A DNA stretch of 64,000 nucleotides from Phycisphaerae bacterium (GTDB lineage: Bacteria; Planctomycetota; Phycisphaerae; Phycisphaerales; Phycisphaeraceae), in the NCBI GenBank assembly GCA_030432595.1, contig JAUIGU010000019.1:20235-84234 (forward strand), written 5' to 3'. The notes beneath the pieces are model-generated. The model was given only the letters and a program-made list of their open reading frames with translations. It ran no database searches and had not been told where the DNA came from. The translations under genes were made by a program, and so were the position numbers. The stretch's first letter is position 1. Each line of letters opens with the position of its first letter. Positions 8,919 to 16,364 of the stretch are shown in pieces.

Positions 8919-9215
8919 ATGCCCGAACCGTTAAACAAAGACCAGATTGAATCCGCCCTCAAGAACTTGCCCGACTGGTCGCTCGAGGGCGATGTCATTC
9001 AGAAGACGTTCACGCTGGGTGATTTCAAAGAAGCGTTCGCGTTTATGACCGCCGTGGCGTTCGAGGCGGAGGCGATGGGGCACCACCCGTCGTGGCACAA
9101 CGTGTACAAGACCGTTCGCATCTCGCTGAACACCCACGACGCCGGGGACAAGGTCACGCAGCTGGACCTGGACCTGGCGGCCGCGATCGAGCGCGTCGCC
9201 CCGACGACCGAGTGA
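8919..9215 (+). CDS. phhB: 4a-hydroxytetrahydrobiopterin dehydratase (pterin-4a-carbinolamine dehydratase)
   Basis: Small (98 residue) enzyme that dehydrates 4a-hydroxy-tetrahydropterin so the cofactor can be recycled after aromatic amino-acid hydroxylation; in bacteria it may also serve molybdopterin metabolism. The full-length family is about 95-105 residues. The active-site signature HHPSWHNVYKTVRISLNTHD is complete, with the paired histidines and the later His/Asp. A GAGGTG ribosome site lies 5-6 bases before the ATG. No phenylalanine hydroxylase gene is visible in the window. Confidence 0.92.
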   Translation: MPEPLNKDQIESALKNLPDWSLEGDVIQKTFTLGDFKEAFAFMTAVAFEAEAMGHHPSWHNVYKTVRISLNTHDAGDKVTQLDLDLAAAIERVAPTTE

Positions 9216-9300
9216 AGCCGACACGACCGGCGCAGAACCCCGGTTTTACCGGCCTTTTCCGGCGTATTTCCGGGATGGGCTGTCTCGTCCGACGTGACGG

Positions 9301-9311
9301 GTCGATAACCC
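9301..9311 (+). promoter_or_regulatory. GTCGATAACCC start-region motif before HD-GYP gene
   Basis: The 11-mer GTCGATAACCC lies exactly four bases before the HD-GYP start codon. The identical 11-mer at the identical distance precedes the PilZ-J gene (33701-33711, minus strand). GTCGATAA resembles the sigma-28/FliA -10 consensus GCCGATAA. No convincing -35 TCAAG or TAAA is visible here. Confidence 0.5.
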
Positions 9312-9315
9312 GCAC

Positions 9316-10515
9316 ATGCTGTCCGTGTACACGCCGAAGCTCAAGCCGGGGATGTCGCTCGCGCTGCCGGTGATGCACCCCGAGTCGCCGTCGGCGGTGC
9401 TGCTCAAGGCGGGGTACGACCTGACGGAGCGGGCGATCGAACGGCTGAACGAGCTGCGCGTCCGCAAGGTCTGGGTCGACACGCCGGGCATCGAGTTCCT
9501 CGAACAGTACGTCAGCGCAGAAGTCTCCGCCGCCCAGCGTGAGGTGTTCTCGAACATCGCCGAGGCGGTCGGCGGCGCCCAGAATGACGCCACGCCCAAG
9601 CTGGAATACAACGCCTACACCGACGCGGTCGGCACCCTCGTCTCCGAGCTGCTGGGCAACCCCCGGGCGGCGCTCTTCATGGGCGACCTCTTCGACGCCG
9701 GCGACGACCTGATGCGGCACAGCGGGACGGTCGCGTACCTCTCGATCCTGATGGGCCTCAAGCTCGAGCCGTACCTGGTCAAACAGCGTAAACACGTCGC
9801 GCCGCAGCGCGCCAAGGACGTGTCGAGCCTGGGCGTGGGGGCGATGCTGCACGACCTGGGCGTCACGCAGGTCGACCCCGACGCGAAGGAGCGGTACCTC
9901 CGCGACGGCGACGACACCGACCCCGCGTGGCGCGAACACCCGGCCCTGGGCTTCCGCATGGTGCGCGGCCAGATCGACCCCACCGCCGCCGCGGTCGTGC
10001 TCCATCACCACCAGCACTTCGACGGCAGCGGCTACGCCGGCGCCGACTTCCCGGTGTCCGGCGGCGAGTCGATCCACGTCTTCGCCCGCATCGCCGCGGT
10101 GGCCGACCGGTTCGACCGCCTGCGCTGCCCGCCGAACCTGCCGGAGCAGCCGGCCATCTTCGCGCTGCGGGCGATGCGCGAGCCGAAGGCCCGGGCGTGG
10201 TTCGACCCTGCCGTGCTCGACGCGCTGTACCAGGTCGTCCCCGCGTTCCCGCCGGGATCGCGCGTCGTGCTCAGCGACGGCCAGGCGGCGCTTGTGCGTG
10301 AGCCGCACGCCGAGCAGCCCTGCCGACCGACCGTGCAGTTCGTCGACTCGCTCGACGCCCTCGACGAGCCCGGCGTGGTCGTGGACGGCGCCACCGTCGA
10401 TCTGCGCGAACAACCCAATTCGCTCTACATCAAGCAGTGCGAAGGCGTGGCGGTCGGCGCGTTCAACTTCGAGCTGGACGAGAAAGAAACCAAAAGCCAG
10501 AACCGCGCCGCCTGA
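9316..10515 (+). CDS. HD-GYP domain protein, probable c-di-GMP phosphodiesterase
   Basis: Cytosolic protein of 399 residues. Residues 1-60 resemble the short N-terminal domain often found before HD-GYP modules (LKPGMSLALPV, LTERAIERLNELRVRKVWV). The HD-GYP region spans roughly 125-290: HSGTVAYLSILMGL, the metal pair HDLG at about 178-181, then HHHQHFDGSGYAG, the GYP motif with Ser-Gly-Tyr-Ala in place of the strict GYP. The metal ligands appear present, so hydrolysis of cyclic di-GMP is plausible. A C-terminal segment (about 300-399) is like the extra domain of other planctomycete members. There is no Shine-Dalgarno site; the start region carries the GTCGATAACCC motif shared with the PilZ gene. 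Confidence 0.87.
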   Translation: MLSVYTPKLKPGMSLALPVMHPESPSAVLLKAGYDLTERAIERLNELRVRKVWVDTPGIEFLEQYVSAEVSAAQREVFSNIAEAVGGAQNDATPKLEYNAYTDAVGTLVSELLGNPRAALFMGDLFDAGDDLMRHSGTVAYLSILMGLKLEPYLVKQRKHVAPQRAKDVSSLGVGAMLHDLGVTQVDPDAKERYLRDGDDTDPAWREHPALGFRMVRGQIDPTAAAVVLHHHQHFDGSGYAGADFPVSGGESIHVFARIAAVADRFDRLRCPPNLPEQPAIFALRAMREPKARAWFDPAVLDALYQVVPAFPPGSRVVLSDGQAALVREPHAEQPCRPTVQFVDSLDALDEPGVVVDGATVDLREQPNSLYIKQCEGVAVGAFNFELDEKETKSQNRAA

Positions 10516-10521
10516 CCGGCG

Positions 10522-13500
10522 TCAACCCGCCCCACGCCGACGCCGACGCCGAGTCCACGCGAGGGCGACACACAACAAGGCACCGATCGCGGGCTCGGGC
10601 ACGATCAGGCCCTGCACCGCCGCGCCCGCGTAGCGCCGCATGATCATCGCGTCGCGGAAGTCCACGTCGCCGTCGAGGTCGAAGTCGCCGTTGCTCCACC
10701 CACTGCCGACCTTGTAGGCCGCGTTGAGCGCCGCAACATCGTGCAGGTCGATGTCGCCGTCGAGGTCCGCGTCGCCGGGCGTGGTGCCCTTGATCGCCAG
10801 CCACAACGTGAGGTCGTCGTCGTCGATGTCGCCGTCCTGGTCCACGTCCGCCTGCGACTGCGCGCCATTGGTCTGCAACACAAACGCCAGTGCGTCCAGG
10901 TCGGCCGCGTCCAGCAGCGCATCGCCGTTGATGTCCGCCATGAGCAGACCGAGCGACACGAGAAAGAACTCGCTGCTCTCGAGGTCGCCGTCGGTGTCGA
11001 GGTTGTCGCCGACCGACGAAAGCCGGTCCAGCGCCCCGCCGTCCGGCGAGTCGAACGCCCCGACCGCCAGATACAACTCGCTCGGCACCACGCCGAACTG
11101 CCCCGCCAGGTCAAGCAGGCCTTCGAGCACGCCGCCGTTGGGCCCGGTCGTCGCCTCGGTGATCGCGGCCGCGTCGAACCAGCCCTCGTAGTCGTTGTCG
11201 TTCTCGTCCGCGAGGAACGCCGACCACTGCGCGACCTCAGCCGCCTTCGCCCAGTTCGCGCTCACAAGGTTGCCCGCGGCGTCGGCGACGTAGATGAACA
11301 CGTCCTCCCCCTCGCCCGCGTCGTCTGCCGCGACGTAGAGGTCGCCGTTCCGCACGTCCGCGTAGAGCGAACGCGTCCCGTCGGGCGAGGTGCCGATCAT
11401 CGTCACGCCCGCATCGACCGTGCCGTCCATCGTGAACGCCGGTCCCCCGCCGACCGTGCCGCCGTCCACCGCGAAATGCCAGTCCGCCCCGTTGTTGTTG
11501 TCCCACGTGCCCGCGCCGTCGTTGAACACCAGGTCCAGCAGCGTCGCCGACCCCGGCAGCTCCAACGCCAACGCCCACACGTTCTCCGTGCTGTCAAACG
11601 TCATCGCCAGGTCGCTGGGCAGCACCGTCTCCCAGTTGTCGAAGCCGACGTGCGCGAAGACCGACGACGCACCGCTCAACGGCCCGCCTGCTGCGTCGTA
11701 CGTCACCGTCACCGTCTCCCCCGCCACCGCCGGGTCCGGCATCAGCGTCACACGCTCTCCGCCCCCGGGCGTCGAACCCGCGCCGACGTACACGTGCTGG
11801 ATGTCCGTCCGCGTCACGTTGCCCAAGGCATCGACCGCCTCGACGTAGTAATCGACCAAGACGTCTTCGAGCCCCTCGACCATCGCGCTGTATTTCGGCG
11901 CCCGTACCGTGGCTTGCAGGATGCCCGTCGGCGGGGCGACGTCGCTGGCGCTCATGTCCAGCGTCACCCACCCGCCGACCTCCGGCCCGCCGGCGTACGT
12001 CTCGTTCTGCACCGAGTCCAGCGGGTTGAACCCGTCGCCGTCCACCCGGTACTTGAGTTGCACACTCCGCAACCCCGACACGTCGTACGCGAACGTCCAC
12101 ACCTCGAAGTCGCTCGGCTCCGGCTGACCGTCCCACTCGAACCCGCCGGGGTTGTAGCTCTCACGCTGCGGGACGAACACCGTCGGCGCCGTGCTCTCGC
12201 CGCTCAGCCCGTTGACGATCGAATCCACCGCCGCGACCGCCGCGTTGCTGCCGCGCGTCACGTTGCTGTCCCACACCTCCGTGCCGTCCCAGTACCAGTG
12301 GTCCGACGCCTGGGCCTGCAACAGCGTGTGCCACGCCCGCTCGGTCGCGCTGCCCGTGCCGTGGATGATGTTGTCCAGGTTCGTCGCCGGCTGGACGTCG
12401 TCGGCCGTGTAAACATGGTTCTTCGCCGCGGTCAGCACGGCCCACGAGTTGCGGTCCGGGCTCCAGCCCGTGTTCGGATCGGGGTCGCCGAGCCACTTCT
12501 TGAACTCAGGGTCGCCGTTGTCCGCCCCGGCCCAACTGCCGTTCTCGACGTGCACGACGTTGTTCGCGGCCACCGGAAAACGATCCAGGTAATCCTGCAC
12601 GGTCGACACGTTGTAGTTCGGGTTGCCCTGCGCCCACGACACCATGTTCTGAAAGTTGCCGTGGTAGTAGCTCTCGCTGCCGCCGCCGAAGTTGTCGCCG
12701 TCATGGTGCAGCAGCACGAACATCGGGTGGGCCGGGTCGGTGTTGTATTGGCGGTACTGCTCGAACACCTGCTCGTACTGCAGCGCACCGAAGCCGCCCC
12801 GGCCGTCCTCGTTGCCCTCGTACCGCGCCGCGGGGACGGCGATGATCTGCTCGACCTGACCCGTCTCGGGGTCCACGTGCTGCACGTGAGCCGGCCGATA
12901 CGCGAAGCCCGCGCCGACCTGGCTCGGCGCCCACAGGTTGTTGAGCTGGACCCACGCGTTCGTCGTGCCGTCGAGCGCCGGGTTGATCTGGTCCGCACGG
13001 TTCGGAGCGTAGAGGTTCGACGCGTTGGTGTGCGGGTAGCCCTGCGTCGCGCGTTCGAGGTGGATCGAATCGACGATCGCCCACTCGATGCCCTCCGACT
13101 TGAGCGCCGGGATGATCCGCGTCGAGAACGCCGTCTCCGGCGGGAAGATGCCCTTGCTGAACGGCACGCCCGGCCCCCACGTCTGCTCGTGAATCCGCTT
13201 CTGCAGCTTCACCTGCATCACGATGTCGCGCTCGTCCAGCAGCGGCATCAGCGGGTGGTTGAACCCGAAGTTCACCAGGTCCAATCGCGCGTTGCCCTCG
13301 GCCGTGTTCCATTGCGCGGCTTGCCGGTACGCGCCGTCCCAGTTGTTCCACTGCCCGCCGTTCACGCCGGCGCTTTCCAGGTCGTTGAGGTTGCGGATCA
13401 GCGAGCCGGAGAAACTCACCTGCGCCCCGAGGTTCGGCAACGCCAGCCCCGACTGGATCGCGTCGCGCGGCCAGGTCGTGTACGGCCCGAGCCGCTGGTT

Positions 13501-13713
13501 GTGCACGTCCGTGAGGCTGAACGAGAAGTGCCCGTTGGCGTCGGTCTGCAGGATCGTCTCGCCGGGGATGTAGGTCGGCTGGTGCATGTGCCAGAGGAAC
13601 CCGACCTCGATCGGGGCGGGCGTCTGCGCCATCGCCGACGTGCCGCCGAGCATCATCAGGCACGGCGCCACGCAACCGGTCCACCGCCTCGACACGACAT
13701 CCTTCTCAGACAT
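10522..13713 (-). CDS. Secreted GH57 family glycoside hydrolase with dockerin repeats and PEP-CTERM
   Basis: Large exported enzyme of about 1063 residues, probably acting on alpha-glucans or a related polysaccharide. The signal peptide ends in TSAMAQ near residue 30. The GH57 module starts with FLWHMHQPTY (about 39-48), followed by NFGFNHPLMPLLDERD near 150-162, the probable nucleophile region KGIFPPETAFS near 187-197, and LLHHDGDNFGGGSE, which fits the HDGE-type motif carrying the acid. A middle region (about 550-850) looks like carbohydrate-binding modules. From about 950 there are several calcium-binding repeats with the D-x-D/N-G-D pattern (DINGDALLDAADLDAL, DVDQDGDIDDDDLTLW, DADLDGDIDLHDVAAL, DFDLDGDVDFRDAMIM). 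The protein ends with VPEPAIGALLCVALAWTRRR, a PEP-CTERM sorting tail. The promoter holds an AANCGNTT site. Confidence 0.85.
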   Translation of the reverse strand: MSEKDVVSRRWTGCVAPCLMMLGGTSAMAQTPAPIEVGFLWHMHQPTYIPGETILQTDANGHFSFSLTDVHNQRLGPYTTWPRDAIQSGLALPNLGAQVSFSGSLIRNLNDLESAGVNGGQWNNWDGAYRQAAQWNTAEGNARLDLVNFGFNHPLMPLLDERDIVMQVKLQKRIHEQTWGPGVPFSKGIFPPETAFSTRIIPALKSEGIEWAIVDSIHLERATQGYPHTNASNLYAPNRADQINPALDGTTNAWVQLNNLWAPSQVGAGFAYRPAHVQHVDPETGQVEQIIAVPAARYEGNEDGRGGFGALQYEQVFEQYRQYNTDPAHPMFVLLHHDGDNFGGGSESYYHGNFQNMVSWAQGNPNYNVSTVQDYLDRFPVAANNVVHVENGSWAGADNGDPEFKKWLGDPDPNTGWSPDRNSWAVLTAAKNHVYTADDVQPATNLDNIIHGTGSATERAWHTLLQAQASDHWYWDGTEVWDSNVTRGSNAAVAAVDSIVNGLSGESTAPTVFVPQRESYNPGGFEWDGQPEPSDFEVWTFAYDVSGLRSVQLKYRVDGDGFNPLDSVQNETYAGGPEVGGWVTLDMSASDVAPPTGILQATVRAPKYSAMVEGLEDVLVDYYVEAVDALGNVTRTDIQHVYVGAGSTPGGGERVTLMPDPAVAGETVTVTYDAAGGPLSGASSVFAHVGFDNWETVLPSDLAMTFDSTENVWALALELPGSATLLDLVFNDGAGTWDNNNGADWHFAVDGGTVGGGPAFTMDGTVDAGVTMIGTSPDGTRSLYADVRNGDLYVAADDAGEGEDVFIYVADAAGNLVSANWAKAAEVAQWSAFLADENDNDYEGWFDAAAITEATTGPNGGVLEGLLDLAGQFGVVPSELYLAVGAFDSPDGGALDRLSSVGDNLDTDGDLESSEFFLVSLGLLMADINGDALLDAADLDALAFVLQTNGAQSQADVDQDGDIDDDDLTLWLAIKGTTPGDADLDGDIDLHDVAALNAAYKVGSGWSNGDFDLDGDVDFRDAMIMRRYAGAAVQGLIVPEPAIGALLCVALAWTRRRRRRGAG

Positions 13714-13769
13714 CCAACGCAACCTCGACCGGGCGACACCAGACACGAACACCGTAAAACCACGAAGTG

Positions 13770-13777
13770 AAACGGTT
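13770..13777. promoter_or_regulatory. LacI-family-like half-palindrome AAACGGTT before GH57 gene
   Basis: The octamer fits AANCGNTT, the core of LacI-family operators. It lies 57 bases before the GH57 start and just downstream of a TACACT hexamer (minus strand, 13793-13798), where a bound repressor would block the transcript. Similar sites precede the two xylanase genes and the fucosidase/sugar dehydrogenase pair. A trans-acting regulator is not in the window. Confidence 0.4.
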
Positions 13778-13862
13778 AAATCAGGCCCGGTCAGTGTATC
13801 AGACCCACGGCGATCCACCAAGCCCACCGCCGAACGCCTCGAAACGCGGTCTGCTCGCGCAG

Positions 13863-13905
13863 CCGGAGCGTGACACGCTCCGGACCGGAACCCGCCGGGT
13901 TCCGG
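13863..13905. repeat. Two adjacent small palindromes
   Basis: CCGGAGCGTGACACGCTCCGG-type and CCGGAACCCG/CGGGTTCCGG-type hairpins lie side by side (13863-13883 and 13885-13905). They sit upstream of the GH57 promoter and look like REP-derived units. Confidence 0.6.
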
Positions 13906-14017
13906 CTATCCGTGCAAGAAACACGGAAGATTGTGGGGACGACAACGCCCCTCGCATTCACTTGTGAAAGAACACCGTGACCCCCGGAAGTTGAAGCGGA
14001 TGGTGCCGACGGTTCTC

Positions 14018-14087
14018 GGGTGCCACGGACTTCAGTCCGTGCTGCTCGGCCTCTGGAACTCGGCACGGACTGAAGTCCGTGGCACCC
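14018..14087. repeat. GGGTGCCAC-family inverted repeat, copy 1
   Basis: Two 24-base arms, 14018-14041 and 14064-14087, are perfect reverse complements around a 22-base loop. Each arm is itself a palindrome (ACGGACTTCAGTCCGT), so the element can fold as two small hairpins or one long one. The outer ends are GGGTGCCAC and GTGGCACCC, as in the copies at 27331-27420 and 57331-57416. Confidence 0.88.
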
Positions 14088-14447
14088 AGAAAACCGACCA
14101 CCCGACGAACACACACCACCACGCTCAACCTCCGAAGCTTCCGGGGGCGGGACCGCCGTCGCGATCCTCAAGCCCCGGCCGGCGTCGGTTTTGCAACCCG
14201 CCGTCACCGCGCTTCGGATGGGACTCACTCGGGGGGTTCCGGCGGGAGGCGGCGTGCGATCGGGCTCCATCCCGACCCACCCGCGTCCAAGGCCGCGTGT
14301 CGTTTCACGATTAAGGAACTCAAGCCCTCACCCACCTGGCACCCACGCGGAGGCCACGCCCTTCAACCTGCACCTACATTTTACCCGCAGGTCAACACGA
14401 GCCCTCGAAGTCGCGGGCAGACCGTGCGCAGGAGACGTCTCGATCTT

Positions 14448-14520
14448 TAGCTGCGACGCCACGCGTCGCAGCCGAGCGCAGGCGGCCGACGAGCATCTGC
14501 GACGCGTGGCGTCGCAGCTA
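14448..14520. repeat. 24-base perfect inverted repeat
   Basis: Arms at 14448-14471 (TAGCTGCGACGCCACGCGTC...) and 14497-14520 are exact reverse complements with a 25-base loop; each arm also contains an internal palindrome (TGCGACG/CGTCGCA). Same architecture as the GGGTGCCAC family but a different sequence. Confidence 0.85.
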
Positions 14521-14711
14521 ACAGAAGAAGAACGCGACACGTTCGAGCACCCACACGATGAAACGCCGTCGTCCGTGTCGTTGCCTCGCCGCGGTCGCAT
14601 CGCCGACTGTGCCCCCGCCGCCTTCACCGGGATGACCTTCGGCGTTATCGCGGCAAACGGGGCCGAACGGGTTTTGATCATCACCCTTGACGCCGCGGGG
14701 TCGCCCGCGCG

Positions 14712-15722
14712 ATGATGGGGCCGATGGGCACCGGGTTTGCCATTGTGATGATCGTGTACTGGCTGTTCGCCCTGGCGGTGCCGGCCGCGTGTGTGGTGGG
14801 GCTGGTCTGGCTGTGGGTGCGGGTGCTGCGGAACCGCAAGGGCAACGAGGAGGCGTGCTGCCGGGCGTGCAACTACTCGGTGCGCGGGGCGCGTGAGTTC
14901 ATCTGCGTCGAGTGCGGGGCCGACCTGCGCGTCGTCGGCATCAAGACGCCCACGCAGAACAAGGTGCCCGGCGTGATCTTGTTCCTGCTGCTCTGGACGT
15001 TCCTGCTGCCGCTGCCCGCGTGTACCGGCGCGGGGATCATGATCGTCGCCGGGCCCAAGACCAGCGCGCACACCTCCAACGTGTCGCTGACGCCGACGTC
15101 GGGCCAGTACCTCAACGTCGATATCGACAACGACGCGTACGGCTTCATGTGGCTCGAGCAGTTGTTCGGGATGTCCACCTACATGGACCCGGTGAGCCTG
15201 TCGCTGGAGGACAACCAGAACAACTACGGGTGGATGCAGATCGACCCGGCGACGATGACGTACGACACGACGATGCACGGGCTGAGTGTGAGCGCGTCGG
15301 GGACGGCGGCAGGCGGGTCGGGTTCGGGCGGTTCGGTGACGGTCACGGCGGGGCCGGGCTCACACCGCGCCCCGTTCGACCGCGCCGCGGTGCTGGCGTG
15401 GTTTGACCAGACCAGCGGCGGCGACATCGACATCACCGACGCGGCCGTGATCGCCGAGGCCGACGAGCTGCTGGTGATCGCCAAGCAGTTCGACACGACC
15501 GCGCCGGTGACGTTCACGGCGAGCCAGTTCACGGTGGGCCACACCTACAGCAGCAACCAGGACTGGCCGGCCGGCTGGTGGATCGTCGTGGTGCTCGTGT
15601 TCTGGGTGTTGGTGTACGCCGGCGGGATCGTGCTGTACTTCGTCATCCGGGCGCGGCGGTCACGGGCCGCGCTGCCCGAGTCCGACCCGTACGGCCCGGC
15701 GCGGTTCGCGCCGCCGGCATAG
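14712..15722 (+). CDS. Membrane protein with N-terminal zinc ribbon, unknown function
   Basis: Protein of about 336 residues without a known family. One hydrophobic helix lies at about 9-37, followed on the cytoplasmic side by a zinc ribbon CCRACNYSVRGAREFICVECG (only its cysteines matter here), then a second helix GVILFLLLWTFLLPLPA. The central 150 residues are extracytoplasmic-looking, Ser/Thr/Gly rich, and a third helix WWIVVVLVFWVLVYAGGIVL near 300 precedes a short charged tail. The ribbon matches those at 7299 and 21784. The TAG stop is formed by a T joined to the first two bases of the AGCCCCG palindrome at 15721, so the C-terminus is set by the element. No ribosome site is evident; ATG 14712 or 14715 could serve. 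Confidence 0.6.
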   Translation: MMGPMGTGFAIVMIVYWLFALAVPAACVVGLVWLWVRVLRNRKGNEEACCRACNYSVRGAREFICVECGADLRVVGIKTPTQNKVPGVILFLLLWTFLLPLPACTGAGIMIVAGPKTSAHTSNVSLTPTSGQYLNVDIDNDAYGFMWLEQLFGMSTYMDPVSLSLEDNQNNYGWMQIDPATMTYDTTMHGLSVSASGTAAGGSGSGGSVTVTAGPGSHRAPFDRAAVLAWFDQTSGGDIDITDAAVIAEADELLVIAKQFDTTAPVTFTASQFTVGHTYSSNQDWPAGWWIVVVLVFWVLVYAGGIVLYFVIRARRSRAALPESDPYGPARFAPPA

Positions 15723-15743
15723 CCCCGCAAACGCTTGCGGGGC
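15721..15743. repeat. AGCCCCG-family palindrome, copy 1
   Basis: Hairpin with stem GCCCCGCAA / TTGCGGGGC and loop ACGC. The identical sequence occurs at 16314-16335 and 62378-62401. It supplies two bases of the upstream gene's stop codon, and its TTGCGG lies 17 bases before the TACGTT hexamer of the next gene, a plausible -35. Confidence 0.9.
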
Positions 15744-15757
15744 CTGCCCCGTCGTCT

Positions 15758-15763
15758 TACGTT
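15758..15763 (+). promoter_or_regulatory. -10-like TACGTT, 6 nt before start of RAYT-like gene 2
   Basis: TACGTT ends exactly six bases before the ATG at 15770, which would give a leaderless mRNA. The hexamer TTGCGG inside the palindrome at 15735-15740 lies 17 bases upstream, so the repeat may donate the -35. Confidence 0.55.
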
Positions 15764-15769
15764 TCTCGC

Positions 15770-16315
15770 ATGCCCGTCTACCACCTCACGCTCCACGCCT
15801 ACGGCTCGTGGACCGAGGACCACCCCGACGGGTACGTGCAACGCGACGAGGGTTTGAAACAACCGAACCCGAAACTCAACGAAGCGCGGCGCAAACTGCA
15901 GAAGCAGGAAGCAGCGCGGTTTGATGCGGCGTATCACGAAATGCTTTACGACGAATGGATGAACGTGTGCGAAAGAAATGAGGCCACGTTGCACGGCGTC
16001 GCCATCACGCCCACGCATATCCACGTCGTGTTGTCGTTCCAAAGCCCCGCATGCGCATGCGGGGCTATGACCTACTGCCGTAAAGCCTGTCCGGCTTATC
16101 GGCACTCGGCCGACCTCGCGACACGTTTCAAGAAGAACGCCGGCATGGCTTTGCGTCGGGCGACGGGGGAACAAGGCCGGAAGTGGTTTTCACGCGGCTG
16201 GCACCTCGTGCCGGTGCGCGGCCACCCACACTACCACCGCCTGCTGCACGGCTACCTGCCCCAACATCGCGGCGAAGCCGGCACCGTCTGGATCAACAAC
16301 AAACGCCACCCATAG
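15770..16315 (+). CDS. RAYT-like HUH protein lacking the expected catalytic tyrosine
   Basis: Protein of about 181 residues related to Y1/IS200-like transposases but divergent. It begins MPVYHLTLHAYGSWTEDHPD, the RAYT-type opening, and keeps the HUH pair in TPTHIHVVLSF. In the helix where the first RAYT has LKAYATRRL this protein reads FKKNAGMALRR, with Asn where Tyr is expected. It continues with GRKWFSRGWH and HYHRLLHGYLPQH. It may therefore be a non-cutting, binding or regulatory relative; that is inference. Palindromes of the AGCCCCG family lie before the gene, at its stop codon, and in frame inside it at 16043-16066. The internal insert encodes about 20 residues (SPACACGAMTYCRKACPAYR) between the HUH motif and the next helix. 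Confidence 0.65.
   Translation: MPVYHLTLHAYGSWTEDHPDGYVQRDEGLKQPNPKLNEARRKLQKQEAARFDAAYHEMLYDEWMNVCERNEATLHGVAITPTHIHVVLSFQSPACACGAMTYCRKACPAYRHSADLATRFKKNAGMALRRATGEQGRKWFSRGWHLVPVRGHPHYHRLLHGYLPQHRGEAGTVWINNKRHP
16043..16066. repeat. AGCCCCG-family palindrome inside a coding sequence
   Basis: A perfect 24-base palindrome, AGCCCCGCATGC followed by its exact reverse complement. It is read in frame by RAYT-like gene 2 without a stop. A second weaker palindrome (GCCGTAAAGCC / GGCTTATCGGC) follows at 16077-16103 and is also in frame. Confidence 0.9.
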
Positions 16316-16335
16316 CCCCGCAAACGCTTGCGGGG
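16314..16335. repeat. AGCCCCG-family palindrome, copy at RAYT-like stop codon
   Basis: Same 22-base sequence as at 15721. The gene's TAG stop is a T plus the first two bases of this element, exactly as for the gene ending at 15722. Confidence 0.9.
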
Positions 16336-16364
16336 TGTGACGTCACGGCAAGTGCGCAGCACAA

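Larger units (their letters stand above)
13714..14711. other. Repeat-rich non-coding spacer of about 1 kb
   Basis: No convincing gene on either strand; the open frames here have shadow-like composition. The spacer holds the GH57 promoter at its left end, two small adjacent palindromes at 13863-13905, one GGGTGCCAC-family element at 14018-14087, and a 24-base perfect inverted repeat at 14448-14520. The stretch 14088-14447 shows nothing I can name. Confidence 0.7.

Noticed and set aside
10741..13770. Plus-strand open frame of about 1000 codons
   Set aside because: It is the antisense shadow of the GH57 gene, Arg/Val/His rich with no motifs, as expected in high-GC DNA.
13791..14270. Possible gene in the repeat-rich spacer
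   Set aside because: The frame crosses several palindromes and has no ribosome site, promoter pattern or recognisable protein character.
14018..14520. CRISPR array
   Set aside because: The repeats are a few isolated inverted pairs, not regularly spaced direct repeats with unique spacers, and no cas genes are present.
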